Assembly (NCBI GenBank): GCA_946223355.1
Contig: CAMIPB010000031.1
Span: 1-25,999, forward strand
From: an uncultured Corynebacterium sp.
GTDB lineage: Bacteria > Actinomycetota > Actinomycetes > Mycobacteriales > Mycobacteriaceae
Direction of reading: 5' to 3'
Length of the DNA: 25,999 bases
Made by a program: the position numbers and the translations under genes
The notes under the pieces: model-generated
What the model saw: the letters and a program-made list of their open reading frames with translations, nothing else
The model's database searches: none
Told to the model about the DNA's origin: nothing
In this document: positions 8,555 through 16,410 of the stretch, in pieces
Numbering within the stretch: the first letter of the stretch is position 1
Layout: the number at the start of each line of letters is the position of its first letter

Positions 8555-9556
8555 ATGGCACCCCAGAATGTGGAACTACCAGATCGCAACCTAGCAATGG
8601 AATTGGTGCGTGTCACCGAAGCCGCAGCCCTTGCTTCCGGACGTTGGGTTGGTCGTGGACAGAAAGAATCTGGGGACGGTGCAGCTGTGGATGCCATGCG
8701 CAAGCTCATCAACTCCGTCAACATGAACGGCATTGTGGTTATCGGTGAGGGCGAGAAGGATGAAGCCCCCATGCTGTTCAATGGCGAAGAGGTGGGCACT
8801 GGTGTTGGTGCTGCAATGGACATCGCGGTCGACCCAGTTGATGGAACCCGCCTGATGGCAGAAGGTCGTCCGAACGCTATTTCAGTAATTGCTGCAGCTG
8901 AGCGCGGAACCATGTACGACCCATCCGCAGTGTTCTACATGGACAAGCTCGTTGTAGGACCTGAGGCAGTAGGCAAGGTAGATATCACCGCCCCGGTTGC
9001 CCACAACGTCCAGGCGGTAGCCAAGGCAAAGGGTATTCGCCCTGATGAGGTCACCGTCGTGGTTTTGGATCGCCCACGTCACGAAAACTTGATCAAGGAA
9101 ATCCGTGAAGCAGGCGCAAAGGTTCGCTTCATCATGGACGGTGACGTAGCCGGCGCAATCGCTGCAGCGCAAAACAACAACTCCATTGACTTGGCCATGG
9201 GCATTGGCGGAACCCCGGAGGGCATCATCACCGCATGTGCGATGAAGTGCCTCGGTGGCGAGATTCAAGGCAAGCTCGCGCCTACCGACGACGCCGAGCG
9301 CGAGAAAGCCCGCGCTGCTGGCTTGGACCTCGACCAGGTATTGACTACCAACGACCTGGTGTCCTCCGATGAATGCTATTTTGCAGCGACCGGTGTCACC
9401 AACGGTGACATGTTGCGTGGTGTTTCCTACCGCTCAAACGGCGCGACCACGCGTTCTTTGGTCATGCGCTCTAAGTCCGGAACAATTCGGCACATCGAGT
9501 CCACCCATAAGCTTTCTAAGCTGGCTGAATACTCCGTAGTGGATTACACCAAGTAG
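8555..9556 (+). CDS. glpX: Fructose-1,6-bisphosphatase, class II
   Basis: GlpX hydrolyses fructose 1,6-bisphosphate to fructose 6-phosphate, the committed step of gluconeogenesis, and is the main FBPase of corynebacteria and mycobacteria. Visible motifs are GDGAAVDAMR (residues 41-50), the metal-site GEGEKDEAPM (64-73), DPVDGTR (93-99) and GGTPEGIITACAMKC. The frame opens at a TTG at 8531, but the ATG at 8555 follows GGAGGA with 10-nt spacing and gives the usual length of 333 aa. It is monocistronic: a strong terminator follows 12 nt after the stop. Confidence 0.97.
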   Translation: MAPQNVELPDRNLAMELVRVTEAAALASGRWVGRGQKESGDGAAVDAMRKLINSVNMNGIVVIGEGEKDEAPMLFNGEEVGTGVGAAMDIAVDPVDGTRLMAEGRPNAISVIAAAERGTMYDPSAVFYMDKLVVGPEAVGKVDITAPVAHNVQAVAKAKGIRPDEVTVVVLDRPRHENLIKEIREAGAKVRFIMDGDVAGAIAAAQNNNSIDLAMGIGGTPEGIITACAMKCLGGEIQGKLAPTDDAEREKARAAGLDLDQVLTTNDLVSSDECYFAATGVTNGDMLRGVSYRSNGATTRSLVMRSKSGTIRHIESTHKLSKLAEYSVVDYTK

Positions 9557-9568
9557 CTTTTAACTCGC

Positions 9569-9602
9569 CCCTCACACGCTATGATGAGCGTGTGAGGGTT
9601 TT
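9569..9602 (+). terminator. Intrinsic terminator of glpX
   Basis: Perfect 12-bp inverted repeat, arms 9569-9580 (CCCTCACACGCT) and 9587-9598, with a 6-nt loop ATGATG, followed by TTTT. It lies between glpX and the fumC ribosome site and rules out the GTG at 9592, inside the hairpin, as the fumC start. Confidence 0.9.
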
Positions 9603-9657
9603 GCATATCAACCCCCTATCCCCCTTTCCTTACACCAACTATCAAAGGTGGTTTTTC

Positions 9658-11058
9658 ATGACTGAGTTCCGCATCGAACACGACACAATGGGCGAAGTTA
9701 AGGTCCCAGCTGATGCTTTGTGGCGTGCACAAACCCAGCGTGCTGTGGACAACTTCCCAATTTCTGGCCGTGGCCTCGAGTCTGCTCAGATCCGCGCGCT
9801 TGGCCTGCTCAAGGCGTCTTGCGCAGAGGTAAACAAGGCTTCCGGCAAGCTGGAGGCAGATAAGGCTGATGCAATCATTGCGGCAGCTAAGGAGATTGCA
9901 GACGGCAAGCACGATGCGCAGTTCCCAATCGATGTCTTTCAGACCGGTTCCGGCACTTCCTCCAATATGAACACCAACGAGGTCATTGCTTCGATCGCCG
10001 CGGCAAACGGCACCGAAGTTCACCCAAATGACCACGTCAACATGGGCCAGTCTTCTAACGACACCTTCCCTACCGCGACTCACGTTGCCGCTACCGAGGC
10101 CGCGGTTAATGACCTCATCCCAGCGCTAAAGGTTCTGCACACTTCTTTGCTGAACAAGGCTAAAGAATTCAAGAATGTGGTTAAGGCCGGACGCACCCAC
10201 ATGATGGATGCTGTTCCAGTGACTGTTGGCCAAGAATTTTCAGGTTACGCTCGCCAAGTCGAACTAGGTATTGAGCGCGTAGAAGCTACCCTGCCGCGTT
10301 TGGCTGAGTTGGCTATTGGTGGCACCGCTACCGGTACTGGTTTGAACACGGATGCTGACTTCGGCGCTAAGGTAACCGAGGAACTCAAAAAGCTCACCGG
10401 CCTGGATGTTTTGTCCGAGGCCAAGAACCACTTCGAAGCACAGTCCGCACGCGACGCCCTGGTGGAGTTCTCCGGCGCGATGCGCACCATCGCCGTATCT
10501 TTGACCAAGATCGGCTCGGATATCCGCTTGATGGGTTCCGGCCCATTGACGGGTCTTGCTGAGCTGCACATTCCTGAATTGCAGCCTGGCTCCTCCATCA
10601 TGCCGGGCAAGGTTAACCCAGTGATGGTTGAGATGCTTACCCAGGTCACCTGCCAGGTTATCGGCAATGACGCTGCTGTGGCTATGGGCGGCTCCCAAGG
10701 TCAGTTCGAGCTCAACGTGTACATCCCAATGATGGCGCGCAACGTCCTCGAATCCTCTCGTTTGTTGGCAAACGGCTCCCGCGTTTTCGCTGAAAAGTGC
10801 ATCGACGGCCTGGAGACCAACAACGAGCGCATGGAAAAGTACGCCGGTATGTCTACCTCGATTGTTACCCCTTTGAACTCTGCGATCGGTTACGAGAACG
10901 CAGCAAAGGCTGCAAAGCACGCTTTGAACCAGCAAATGACTGTGCGTGAGGCAGTCATCGATTTGGGCTTCGTTGACGGTGACAAGCTCACTGAAGAGGA
11001 GTTGGATAAGCGTCTCGACACTTTGAAGATGACTAACCTCGACCGTGATGACTTCTAA
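9658..11058 (+). CDS. fumC: Fumarate hydratase, class II
   Basis: Class II (iron-independent, homotetrameric) fumarase converting fumarate and L-malate in the TCA cycle. Signatures in order are GSGTSSNMNTNEV (about 97-109), HPNDHVNMGQSSNDTFPTA (122-140), GRTHMMDAVPVTVGQE with catalytic His181, and the superfamily loop GSSIMPGKVNP (311-321) with the catalytic serine. The ATG at 9658 follows AAAGGTGG by 6 nt and gives 466 aa, the normal length; the 22 codons upstream overlap the glpX terminator. It has its own strong terminator, so it is monocistronic. Confidence 0.98.
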   Translation: MTEFRIEHDTMGEVKVPADALWRAQTQRAVDNFPISGRGLESAQIRALGLLKASCAEVNKASGKLEADKADAIIAAAKEIADGKHDAQFPIDVFQTGSGTSSNMNTNEVIASIAAANGTEVHPNDHVNMGQSSNDTFPTATHVAATEAAVNDLIPALKVLHTSLLNKAKEFKNVVKAGRTHMMDAVPVTVGQEFSGYARQVELGIERVEATLPRLAELAIGGTATGTGLNTDADFGAKVTEELKKLTGLDVLSEAKNHFEAQSARDALVEFSGAMRTIAVSLTKIGSDIRLMGSGPLTGLAELHIPELQPGSSIMPGKVNPVMVEMLTQVTCQVIGNDAAVAMGGSQGQFELNVYIPMMARNVLESSRLLANGSRVFAEKCIDGLETNNERMEKYAGMSTSIVTPLNSAIGYENAAKAAKHALNQQMTVREAVIDLGFVDGDKLTEEELDKRLDTLKMTNLDRDDF

Positions 11059-11090
11059 ACAGTAGTTGGATCACAAGCTTTCCGCTTAAC

Positions 11091-11132
11091 CGAAAGACCG
11101 TCGCTGCTTCCAGCGACGGTCTTTCGTTGTTT
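11091..11132 (+). terminator. Intrinsic terminator of fumC
   Basis: Perfect 16-bp stem, arms 11091-11106 (CGAAAGACCGTCGCTG) and 11111-11126, with a CTTC tetraloop and a T-rich tail (TTGTTT). It is the strongest terminator in the window. The gene at 11160 begins only 28 nt later. Confidence 0.94.
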
Positions 11133-11147
11133 GACTACTGACTTCGC

Positions 11148-11153
11148 TATGCT
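11148..11153 (+). promoter_or_regulatory. Putative -10 box (TATGCT), leaderless start
   Basis: TATGCT ends 6 nt before the ATG at 11160 and no ribosome site is present. This is the only room for a promoter after the fumC terminator. Confidence 0.5.
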
Positions 11154-11159
11154 TGCTGC

Positions 11160-11684
11160 ATGCCTTATGCCTCAAATTCTTTCGATCAGCACCGCGAGAA
11201 CCAGGGCACGGCGCGCTGGATCATTATTTCCGGTATTGTAGTGCTAATTCTCGCTGTTCTCGCAGCTGTGTTTGCAGGACGCACGGCGCTGAACGAACGT
11301 GCGGCACAGCAATCCGCGGCGTCGGAAAGCACTACCGGCGCAACAGTGACCGTAACAGCGCCACCAAGTAGAGCCAACGAAATCGTTGGAACCTTTGCGG
11401 GCAAGGTGTACAATGCTCACTCTGATCGTGATTCCGCAGCGTGGAATATGACAGTTACTTTTGGTGGAAATACCGCTTCGCTCGGATACCCTGACTCGGG
11501 CTGCTTCGTGCACCTCAACGATCCCCGAGAGGTGCACGGAGCGATTGAGTTTTCTGCACACGCAATGACTCGTAAGTGCAAGGCAGACGGAACTTGGAGT
11601 TTTAGAACTACTGATTCTGGTCTCTTCGCCGAATACAGCGAATCCAACGAAGTTGTAGTTCATGGAGATATTTCTCGTACTTAG
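11160..11684 (+). CDS. Exported hypothetical protein with one N-terminal membrane anchor
   Basis: A 174-aa protein I do not recognise. A polar N-terminus (about 1-19) is followed by one strong membrane helix (WIIISGIVVLILAVLAAVFAG), a Ser/Thr/Ala-rich linker (about 45-70) and a compact extracytoplasmic domain (about 72-174). That domain contains beta-like stretches and exactly two cysteines (SGCFVHL and TRKCKAD), which could form a disulfide outside the membrane. The MFS exporter gene follows after 18 nt, so the two are probably co-transcribed. The start rests on the -10 box 6 nt upstream. Confidence 0.75.
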   Translation: MPYASNSFDQHRENQGTARWIIISGIVVLILAVLAAVFAGRTALNERAAQQSAASESTTGATVTVTAPPSRANEIVGTFAGKVYNAHSDRDSAAWNMTVTFGGNTASLGYPDSGCFVHLNDPREVHGAIEFSAHAMTRKCKADGTWSFRTTDSGLFAEYSESNEVVVHGDISRT

Positions 11685-11702
11685 TTTTTAAAGGAGCACT
11701 CA

Positions 11703-13259
11703 TTGAGCACTGGACAACCTAGCGCTGGCAGGAAGGATTCGCAGCGAGTCAAGATCATCTTCTCGGCTTTGCTGCTGACAATGCTCATGAGCTCGCTGGG
11801 GCAAATGATCTTTTCCACTGCCCTTCCCACTATTGTGGGCGATCTCGGCGGTGTGGAAAAAATGAGCTGGGTCATCTCAATATTTTTGACATTTCAAACG
11901 ATTGCGATGCCTTTATTTGGCAAGCTCGGCGACGTCTGGGGCCGTAAGTGGCTATACGTATTTGCCATTGGGCTTTTTGTGTTCGGATCTGCTCTAGGTG
12001 GGTTTGCCCACACTATGGATTTGTTAATCGTCGGACGCGGCATCCAAGGTTTTGCAGCGGGCGGACTCATGATTTCTTCCCAATCCATTGTTGCCGAGGT
12101 TATCCCGGCACGCCAACGCGGCAAGTTCATGGGTGTCATGGGCGCTGTCTTTGGTGTCTCATCAGTCTTGGGACCTGTACTCGGAGGCTGGTTTACTGAC
12201 GGCCCTGGCTGGAGATGGGGTTTGTGGGTCAACATCCCGCTAGGTTTACTGGCTTTGGTGGTAGCAGCAGTAGTGCTGCGCTTACGCGTGGGTGAGCGCA
12301 GCATGGCCAATTTTGACTGGCTTGGCGCTGTGTTTATTTCCACCTTTACATCTTCGCTTATTTTGATGACGACCTGGGCGGGCACGAAATACGAATGGGG
12401 ATCCGCCGTCATCATTGGACTCGGCATATCCACCGTGCTGAGCGCACTGGCTCTTGGTTTTGTCGAACTACGCGCGGCGCAACCGCTTATTCCGTTGTCC
12501 TTGTTTAAAAACCGCAATATGCTTTTGACCACTGCTTCCGGCACGGTCATGGGCTTGGCTATGTTCGGTGTTTTGGGTTATATGCCCACATATTTACAGA
12601 TGGTGCACACGCTGAGCCCAACCCAGGCCGGTTTGATGATGATTACTATGATGGCCGGACTAATCCTGACCTCAACCAGCGTTGGTTTTGTGATTTCCCG
12701 GTTTGGGCGTTACAAGCCTTATCCCATCGTCGGACTTGCCATCATGGCCACAGGACTATTTGTCCTGTCCCGTCTTGAAGCATCAACACCTCTGGCACAG
12801 CTTGGAGTGTATCTTTTCATCTTCGGTGTCGGACTCGGCCTGGTCATGCAAGTTTTGGTACTCATTGTCCAAAACAGTTTCCCAATCGCATTGGTGGGCA
12901 CTGCTACTGCGGCAAATAACTTCTTCCGCCAAATCGGTGGTGCGGTTGGTGCTTCTTTAGTGGGATCATTGTTTATCCACAATCTGCAGAATGAGATGAC
13001 CATTCGCCTTCCTGCTGCTTTGGAAGCGCTCGGCGAGGAAGGAAAAGGCTTCGGCGAAAAGTTTACGAACACTGGCGGTTTAAGTTCACTTACTCCGGAG
13101 TCAGTAGCGCAGCTTCCTGCCCCGCTGCATGACGCCATCGTGAATTCCTATAATGACGGCCTCACGCCTGTGTTCTTGCTTATGGTTCCGCTAGCCATCA
13201 CCTCCTTGCTCATCCTGTTACCTGTAAAGGAGGATGCGCTTAAGGAGACTGTGGAGTAG
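11703..13259 (+). CDS. MFS drug/proton antiporter, DHA2 (EmrB/QacA-like, 14-TM) family
   Basis: Membrane exporter of the major facilitator superfamily, DHA2 branch, which uses the proton gradient to export drugs or other amphipathic compounds. It shows motif A between helices 2 and 3 (GKLGDVWGRKW), the conserved GRGIQGFAAGGL segment, and motif C-like glycines and prolines in helix 5 (GAVFGVSSVLGPVLGGWF). The length of 518 aa and about 14 hydrophobic segments fit the family. The TTG start is supported by AAGGAG 6 nt upstream. It lies 18 nt after the exported unknown gene, and its stop is 13 nt from that of the convergent GNAT gene. The substrate is unknown. Confidence 0.92.
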   Translation: MSTGQPSAGRKDSQRVKIIFSALLLTMLMSSLGQMIFSTALPTIVGDLGGVEKMSWVISIFLTFQTIAMPLFGKLGDVWGRKWLYVFAIGLFVFGSALGGFAHTMDLLIVGRGIQGFAAGGLMISSQSIVAEVIPARQRGKFMGVMGAVFGVSSVLGPVLGGWFTDGPGWRWGLWVNIPLGLLALVVAAVVLRLRVGERSMANFDWLGAVFISTFTSSLILMTTWAGTKYEWGSAVIIGLGISTVLSALALGFVELRAAQPLIPLSLFKNRNMLLTTASGTVMGLAMFGVLGYMPTYLQMVHTLSPTQAGLMMITMMAGLILTSTSVGFVISRFGRYKPYPIVGLAIMATGLFVLSRLEASTPLAQLGVYLFIFGVGLGLVMQVLVLIVQNSFPIALVGTATAANNFFRQIGGAVGASLVGSLFIHNLQNEMTIRLPAALEALGEEGKGFGEKFTNTGGLSSLTPESVAQLPAPLHDAIVNSYNDGLTPVFLLMVPLAITSLLILLPVKEDALKETVE

Positions 13260-13278
13260 CCACACGGTGGATTTACTC
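13254..13278. terminator. Possible small bidirectional hairpin between MFS and GNAT genes
   Basis: GAGTA (13254-13258) pairs with TACTC (13274-13278), and inside it CCAC (13260-13263) pairs with GTGG (13267-13270) around a 3-nt loop. It spans both stop codons of the convergent pair. The stem is short and lacks a real T-tract. Confidence 0.25.
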
Positions 13279-13827
13279 TTCCAGCTCGTCAGGGGTGGGC
13301 ACCTTTTCTGGTTTTGGCAGCAACTTCTCCCACACTTCGGTATCGCGCCACTGGCCAGCGAGGTCGCCGTAGGTCATTTTGGCCAGGTGGGAGTACGTTC
13401 CAACCTTGATGAAGCCACGGGATTCGTGCAGCTTCGCTGAACCCACGTTTTCAGGGAAAATCCACGCGTGGATTCCCCACTTTCCTAGGTTCGCGCACAC
13501 TTCGATGAGCTTATCCAGCAAGGCGCCAGCAATGCCTCGGCCTTGTGCATCTGCGTGGATGTACACGGAGTCTTCCACTACACCGTGGAATACAGAGCGA
13601 GATGAAATTGGTGCTGCTGATACCCAGCCCAGTATTTTGTCATTATCTTCGCGTTCCACCGCGACGAATACTGTTTCCATGATTTTGGATGTGCGGAAGC
13701 GTTCCCAGCTCATCGCTTTGGTCTCAAAGGTGGCGTGTCCGCTCTGCAAGCCCATCTCATAGATTGCCTGCATCTGTGGGTAGTCACCGTCCTTGAGCGG
13801 ACGAATTACGAAGTCTTTTTCGGTCAT
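13273..13827 (-). CDS. GNAT acetyltransferase, phosphinothricin-acetyltransferase-like
   Basis: GCN5-related N-acetyltransferase of the Pat/Bar-like group, which transfers acetyl from acetyl-CoA to the amino group of small molecules. Features are the N-terminal IRPLKDGDYPQMQAIY, GWVSAAPISSRSVFHGVVEDSVYI in the central sheet, the acetyl-CoA loop QGRGIAGALL and the C-terminal ENVGSAKLHESRGF. At 184 aa it is family-sized. The ATG at 13827 begins exactly where the fold begins, although no strong ribosome site precedes it. The true substrate could be a methionine derivative, a glutamate analogue or another amine; resistance to phosphinothricin cannot be inferred. Confidence 0.88.
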   Translation of the reverse strand: MTEKDFVIRPLKDGDYPQMQAIYEMGLQSGHATFETKAMSWERFRTSKIMETVFVAVEREDNDKILGWVSAAPISSRSVFHGVVEDSVYIHADAQGRGIAGALLDKLIEVCANLGKWGIHAWIFPENVGSAKLHESRGFIKVGTYSHLAKMTYGDLAGQWRDTEVWEKLLPKPEKVPTPDELEE

Positions 13828-13866
13828 AGGCTCAATTCTTCCGAAAAACTACCTTTAGCGACAACA

Positions 13867-13910
13867 ACACCGTGATCATCGGGGGAAATATCACCCTGTG
13901 ACCACGGTGT
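13867..13910 (-). terminator. Weak candidate terminator downstream of phoH2
   Basis: On the minus strand ACACCGTG (13903-13910) pairs with CACGGTGT (13867-13874), followed by TGTTGT. The enclosed 28 nt can fold further (TCAC-AGG-GTGA). The T-tract is poor, so this is only a candidate. The 122-bp gap (13828-13949) holds nothing else I can identify. Confidence 0.35.
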
Positions 13911-13949
13911 GTGCGAGGTTACCCTCCAACGAAAATTGGATGAAACAAA

Positions 13950-15437
13950 CTAGTTGTGGTCGTTTTCCAACAAGTCTGTCACCAATTCTGCAATTGCAGA
14001 ACGCTCAGAGCGCTGCAAGGTGATGTGGGAGAACAATTCATGCCCCTTGAGCTTCTCAATGACTGCCTGCACACCATCGTGGCGGCCAACGCGCAAATTG
14101 TCACGCTGAGCCACATCGTGTGTGAGGACAACGCGTGAACCCCGTCCGAGACGAGACAGCACCGTGAGCAAAACGTTGCGTTCCAGAGACTGAGCCTCGT
14201 CCACAATGACAAAAGAATCATGCAAGCTACGGCCACGAATGTGCGTGAGTGGCAACACCTCAATCAGTCCACGCTCGTGAATTTCCTCCATCACATTTTC
14301 GGATACAAGTCCGTCCAAAGTGTCATAGACCGCTTGCGCCCACGGGTTCATTTTTTCTGATTCAGAGCCTGGCAGGTACCCCAGGGACTGGCCACCTACT
14401 GCGTACATTGGCCGGAAAACCACGATGCGGCGGTGTTCTTGACGTTCCAGCACTGCCTCCAAACCCGCGCACAACGCTAGGGCTGATTTACCAGTACCAG
14501 CACGGCCGCCGATGGACACAATGCCTACAGAATTGTCCAACAAGACGTCCAAAGCGATGCGCTGCTCCGCCGAACGTCCCTGCAAGCCAAAGGCCTGAGA
14601 ATCTCCCCGCACCAGACGGATGCTGCCATCCGCTTGAACACGTCCTAACGCGGACTGTGATTGTGCGGTTAAAGTAACACCACAGTGCACGGGTAAATCT
14701 ACGACCATGTCGCCTTTATCTGTTAGAGCTTCATCGATCACGACTTCCCCATCGCGATACAACTCACCAATGGCTTCAGAGGACGTATGCACGGTAGCCA
14801 TGCCCGTGTAGCCAGTAAGAACGACGTCTTGTGCGTGGTACTCATCGGCTTCAATTCCAACCGCACCCGCTTTTACCCTTAATGGCACATCTTTGGTGAC
14901 CAGAACGGTTTCTTTACCCTCATGTGCAAGGTTAAGAGCACACGCCAAAATACGATGGTCGCCTTCCGTACCTCGGAAAGCGACCGGCAAAAGAGACTGA
15001 TCCTGGTGGTTGAGTTCCACCCGCAATGTACCGCCATCAACGTTGACTGCCACCGGCTGGTCCAGGTGCTCGTAGGTCTGGCGTAACTCCTCAAGCAAAC
15101 GCAATGCTTGACGTGCGAACCAGCCAAGTTCTGGGTGGTGACGTTTACCTTCTAGTTCGGAAATAACAACGACTGGCAGAACAACGTCATGCTCTGCGAA
15201 TTTCCGTAGCGCCCAAGGATCCGAGAGCAAAACGGAGGTGTCAACAACATAAGTTTTAATTCCGGTCTTCGCGGCCTGCCCCATTGCTAGTTCGTCAAAA
15301 GGCTCACGGGTGGACTCGGTTGCGGTGGAGGTGGTCGGGTCGAACATAGGCTTCGTGCGCTCCCTTTTACGACGACGCCCGGGTACCCGGACTACCGCCG
15401 CTGCTGTGTGCTCAGCAATGTTAGTTCGTGGTTTCAC
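13950..15437 (-). CDS. phoH2: PhoH2: PIN-domain ribonuclease fused to PhoH ATPase
   Basis: An N-terminal PIN nuclease domain is joined to a C-terminal PhoH-type P-loop ATPase; mycobacterial relatives unwind and cut RNA. The PIN acidic residues are visible at D66 (VVDTSVLL), E94 (ISELEGK), D160 (EGDHRIL) and D183 (TKDVPL). The ATPase has Walker A GGRAGTGKS (310-318), Walker B FVIVDEAQ (409-416) and the later LTHDVAQRDNLR. Numbers count from the GTG at 15437 (495 aa). The first 55 residues are low-complexity and basic, so the ATG at 15347 (465 aa), with AAAGGGAG upstream, is a credible alternative. The mycobacterial antitoxin gene phoAT has no visible counterpart upstream. Confidence 0.94.
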   Translation of the reverse strand: MKPRTNIAEHTAAAVVRVPGRRRKRERTKPMFDPTTSTATESTREPFDELAMGQAAKTGIKTYVVDTSVLLSDPWALRKFAEHDVVLPVVVISELEGKRHHPELGWFARQALRLLEELRQTYEHLDQPVAVNVDGGTLRVELNHQDQSLLPVAFRGTEGDHRILACALNLAHEGKETVLVTKDVPLRVKAGAVGIEADEYHAQDVVLTGYTGMATVHTSSEAIGELYRDGEVVIDEALTDKGDMVVDLPVHCGVTLTAQSQSALGRVQADGSIRLVRGDSQAFGLQGRSAEQRIALDVLLDNSVGIVSIGGRAGTGKSALALCAGLEAVLERQEHRRIVVFRPMYAVGGQSLGYLPGSESEKMNPWAQAVYDTLDGLVSENVMEEIHERGLIEVLPLTHIRGRSLHDSFVIVDEAQSLERNVLLTVLSRLGRGSRVVLTHDVAQRDNLRVGRHDGVQAVIEKLKGHELFSHITLQRSERSAIAELVTDLLENDHN

Positions 15438-15599
15438 GTCCGCCCGCCGGTACCGACTGTCAGCGTACGCCGGCCAAGTGGTTCTCAGGCCACCCGGTTG
15501 CCACCCAACTTAACGCCCCAAGGTTGAAATTACACTAGTGAAAGATGAACTCTAAGTAACTAACCTTCAACTACCACTCAAGGCCTGCTCAAGGCCTAC
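15438..15599. other. Intergenic region between phoH2 and the LysR-like gene
   Basis: This 162-bp gap separates two minus-strand genes and must hold the phoH2 promoter, but I could not place a convincing -10/-35 pair on that strand. On the plus strand TACACT (15531-15536) looks like a good -10 box; downstream it meets only a four-codon frame (ATG at 15545, then TAA) and would read antisense into the LysR-like gene. No small ORF resembling an antitoxin is present. Confidence 0.4.
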
Positions 15600-15609
15600 T
15601 CAAGCCCTA
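15577..15609. repeat. Three tandem 11-bp repeats over a stop codon
   Basis: CTCAAGGCCTG (15577-15587), CTCAAGGCCTA (15588-15598) and CTCAAGCCCTA (15599-15609) are adjacent near-identical units. The third contains the TGA (15600-15602 on the plus strand, read as TCA) that ends the LysR-like gene. One unit is one DNA turn long, so repeat slippage here would change the protein's C-terminus. Confidence 0.8.
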
Positions 15610-16340
15610 CCTTGCCGTTTTCCGCGGGGTACTCGCCTGGTCTTAGCCTTCGAAGTTTGCTTGTGTCCCGGCTTTTGAGCTTGTCGACGCGCCTGCTTGG
15701 CCTTGGCTTTATCCCTAGCTTTCAGCTTCGGCCTCTCCTGCCGCGTAGAATTAGCGGTGCGCCCCTTCGCAACTCCAACGAAATCCTGTATGGCGTCACT
15801 ATCTTCTGCCTTCGGCCATACCAACGCGATTTCTGTGCGCGTTACACGATCTGCAGGCTCGTTGAGCCCCAGTGGTACAACGAGCTTCTTAGACAAGACT
15901 GTGAGCAGTGGACGCGGAGCAATAACAATTCCGACGTTGGCGGCCACCACCTGAAGGCCTTCTCTCACCTGCCCAACATCCACCATGCCATCTTGGCCGA
16001 TTGCGTAGTTCACATGCTCGTCCGCTACATCCTCCAGAGTTAAATCTTGGTCAAGACCCCCGCTGGAATCGGTAGCCATCTCGCCGTAAACCGATTCCTT
16101 GGGCACTGCGATACCTGGTGCTTCCTCGTACAAGCGCACGACAAAAAACTCATCGGCTATGCGCGGGTCTCCCGCCGCTGTCTGCGGCAACCGTGCCAGC
16201 GCTAAGTGCACGGAACCATTAAGCAATTGCTCGAGTGGATCATCAGAATCCACCGCTTTCAATCCATGGGAAGTATTTTCGCGGTAGCGCGACAGCCACT
16301 TCCCTGGCTTAGTTCCGGTAGCGAAAGCAAGATTTAACAT
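15600..16340 (-). CDS. LysR-type effector-binding-domain protein without DNA-binding domain
   Basis: A 246-aa protein resembling the substrate-binding half of LysR regulators, but with no helix-turn-helix: the chain starts directly at the first strand (LNLAFATGTKPGKWLSRY). It continues through LLNGSVHLALARLP, FFVVRLYEEAPGIAVPK and VAANVGIVIAPRPLL, all typical of that periplasmic-binding-like fold. From about residue 195 it carries a highly basic tail (K/R/Q-rich) that might bind nucleic acid. The ATG has AAGGAG only 2 nt away but a TAAGCT -10 box 8 nt upstream, suggesting a leaderless mRNA. It is divergent from a DUF5997 gene; I recall this pairing in other actinobacteria. Function unknown. 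Confidence 0.8.
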   Translation of the reverse strand: MLNLAFATGTKPGKWLSRYRENTSHGLKAVDSDDPLEQLLNGSVHLALARLPQTAAGDPRIADEFFVVRLYEEAPGIAVPKESVYGEMATDSSGGLDQDLTLEDVADEHVNYAIGQDGMVDVGQVREGLQVVAANVGIVIAPRPLLTVLSKKLVVPLGLNEPADRVTRTEIALVWPKAEDSDAIQDFVGVAKGRTANSTRQERPKLKARDKAKAKQARRQAQKPGHKQTSKAKTRRVPRGKRQGRA

Positions 16341-16348
16341 TGCTCCTT

Positions 16349-16354
16349 AGCTTA
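16349..16354 (-). promoter_or_regulatory. Putative -10 box (TAAGCT) of the LysR-like gene
   Basis: On the minus strand TAAGCT ends 8 nt before the ATG at 16340. It is one of two outward-facing -10 boxes in the 70-bp gap between the divergent genes. Confidence 0.4.
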
Positions 16355-16396
16355 ATGGGCGCAGTAGCTTGTTGCCTATTTGTACTCAAAGGCTGC

Positions 16397-16402
16397 TAGC
16401 GT
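16397..16402 (+). promoter_or_regulatory. Extended -10 (TGC-TAGCGT) of the DUF5997 gene
   Basis: TGC followed by TAGCGT makes an extended -10 element ending 8 nt before the GTG at 16411, consistent with a leaderless transcript. Confidence 0.5.
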
Positions 16403-16410
16403 GGGAAAGC

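Noticed and set aside
8846..8852. GlpX DPVDGTR with Arg instead of the Thr seen in some corynebacterial enzymes
   Set aside because: E. coli GlpX also has Arg at this position (EGTR), so it is an ordinary variant.
9592..9657. Upstream start for fumC at 9592
   Set aside because: It lies within the glpX terminator hairpin, and a good ribosome site precedes ATG 9658.
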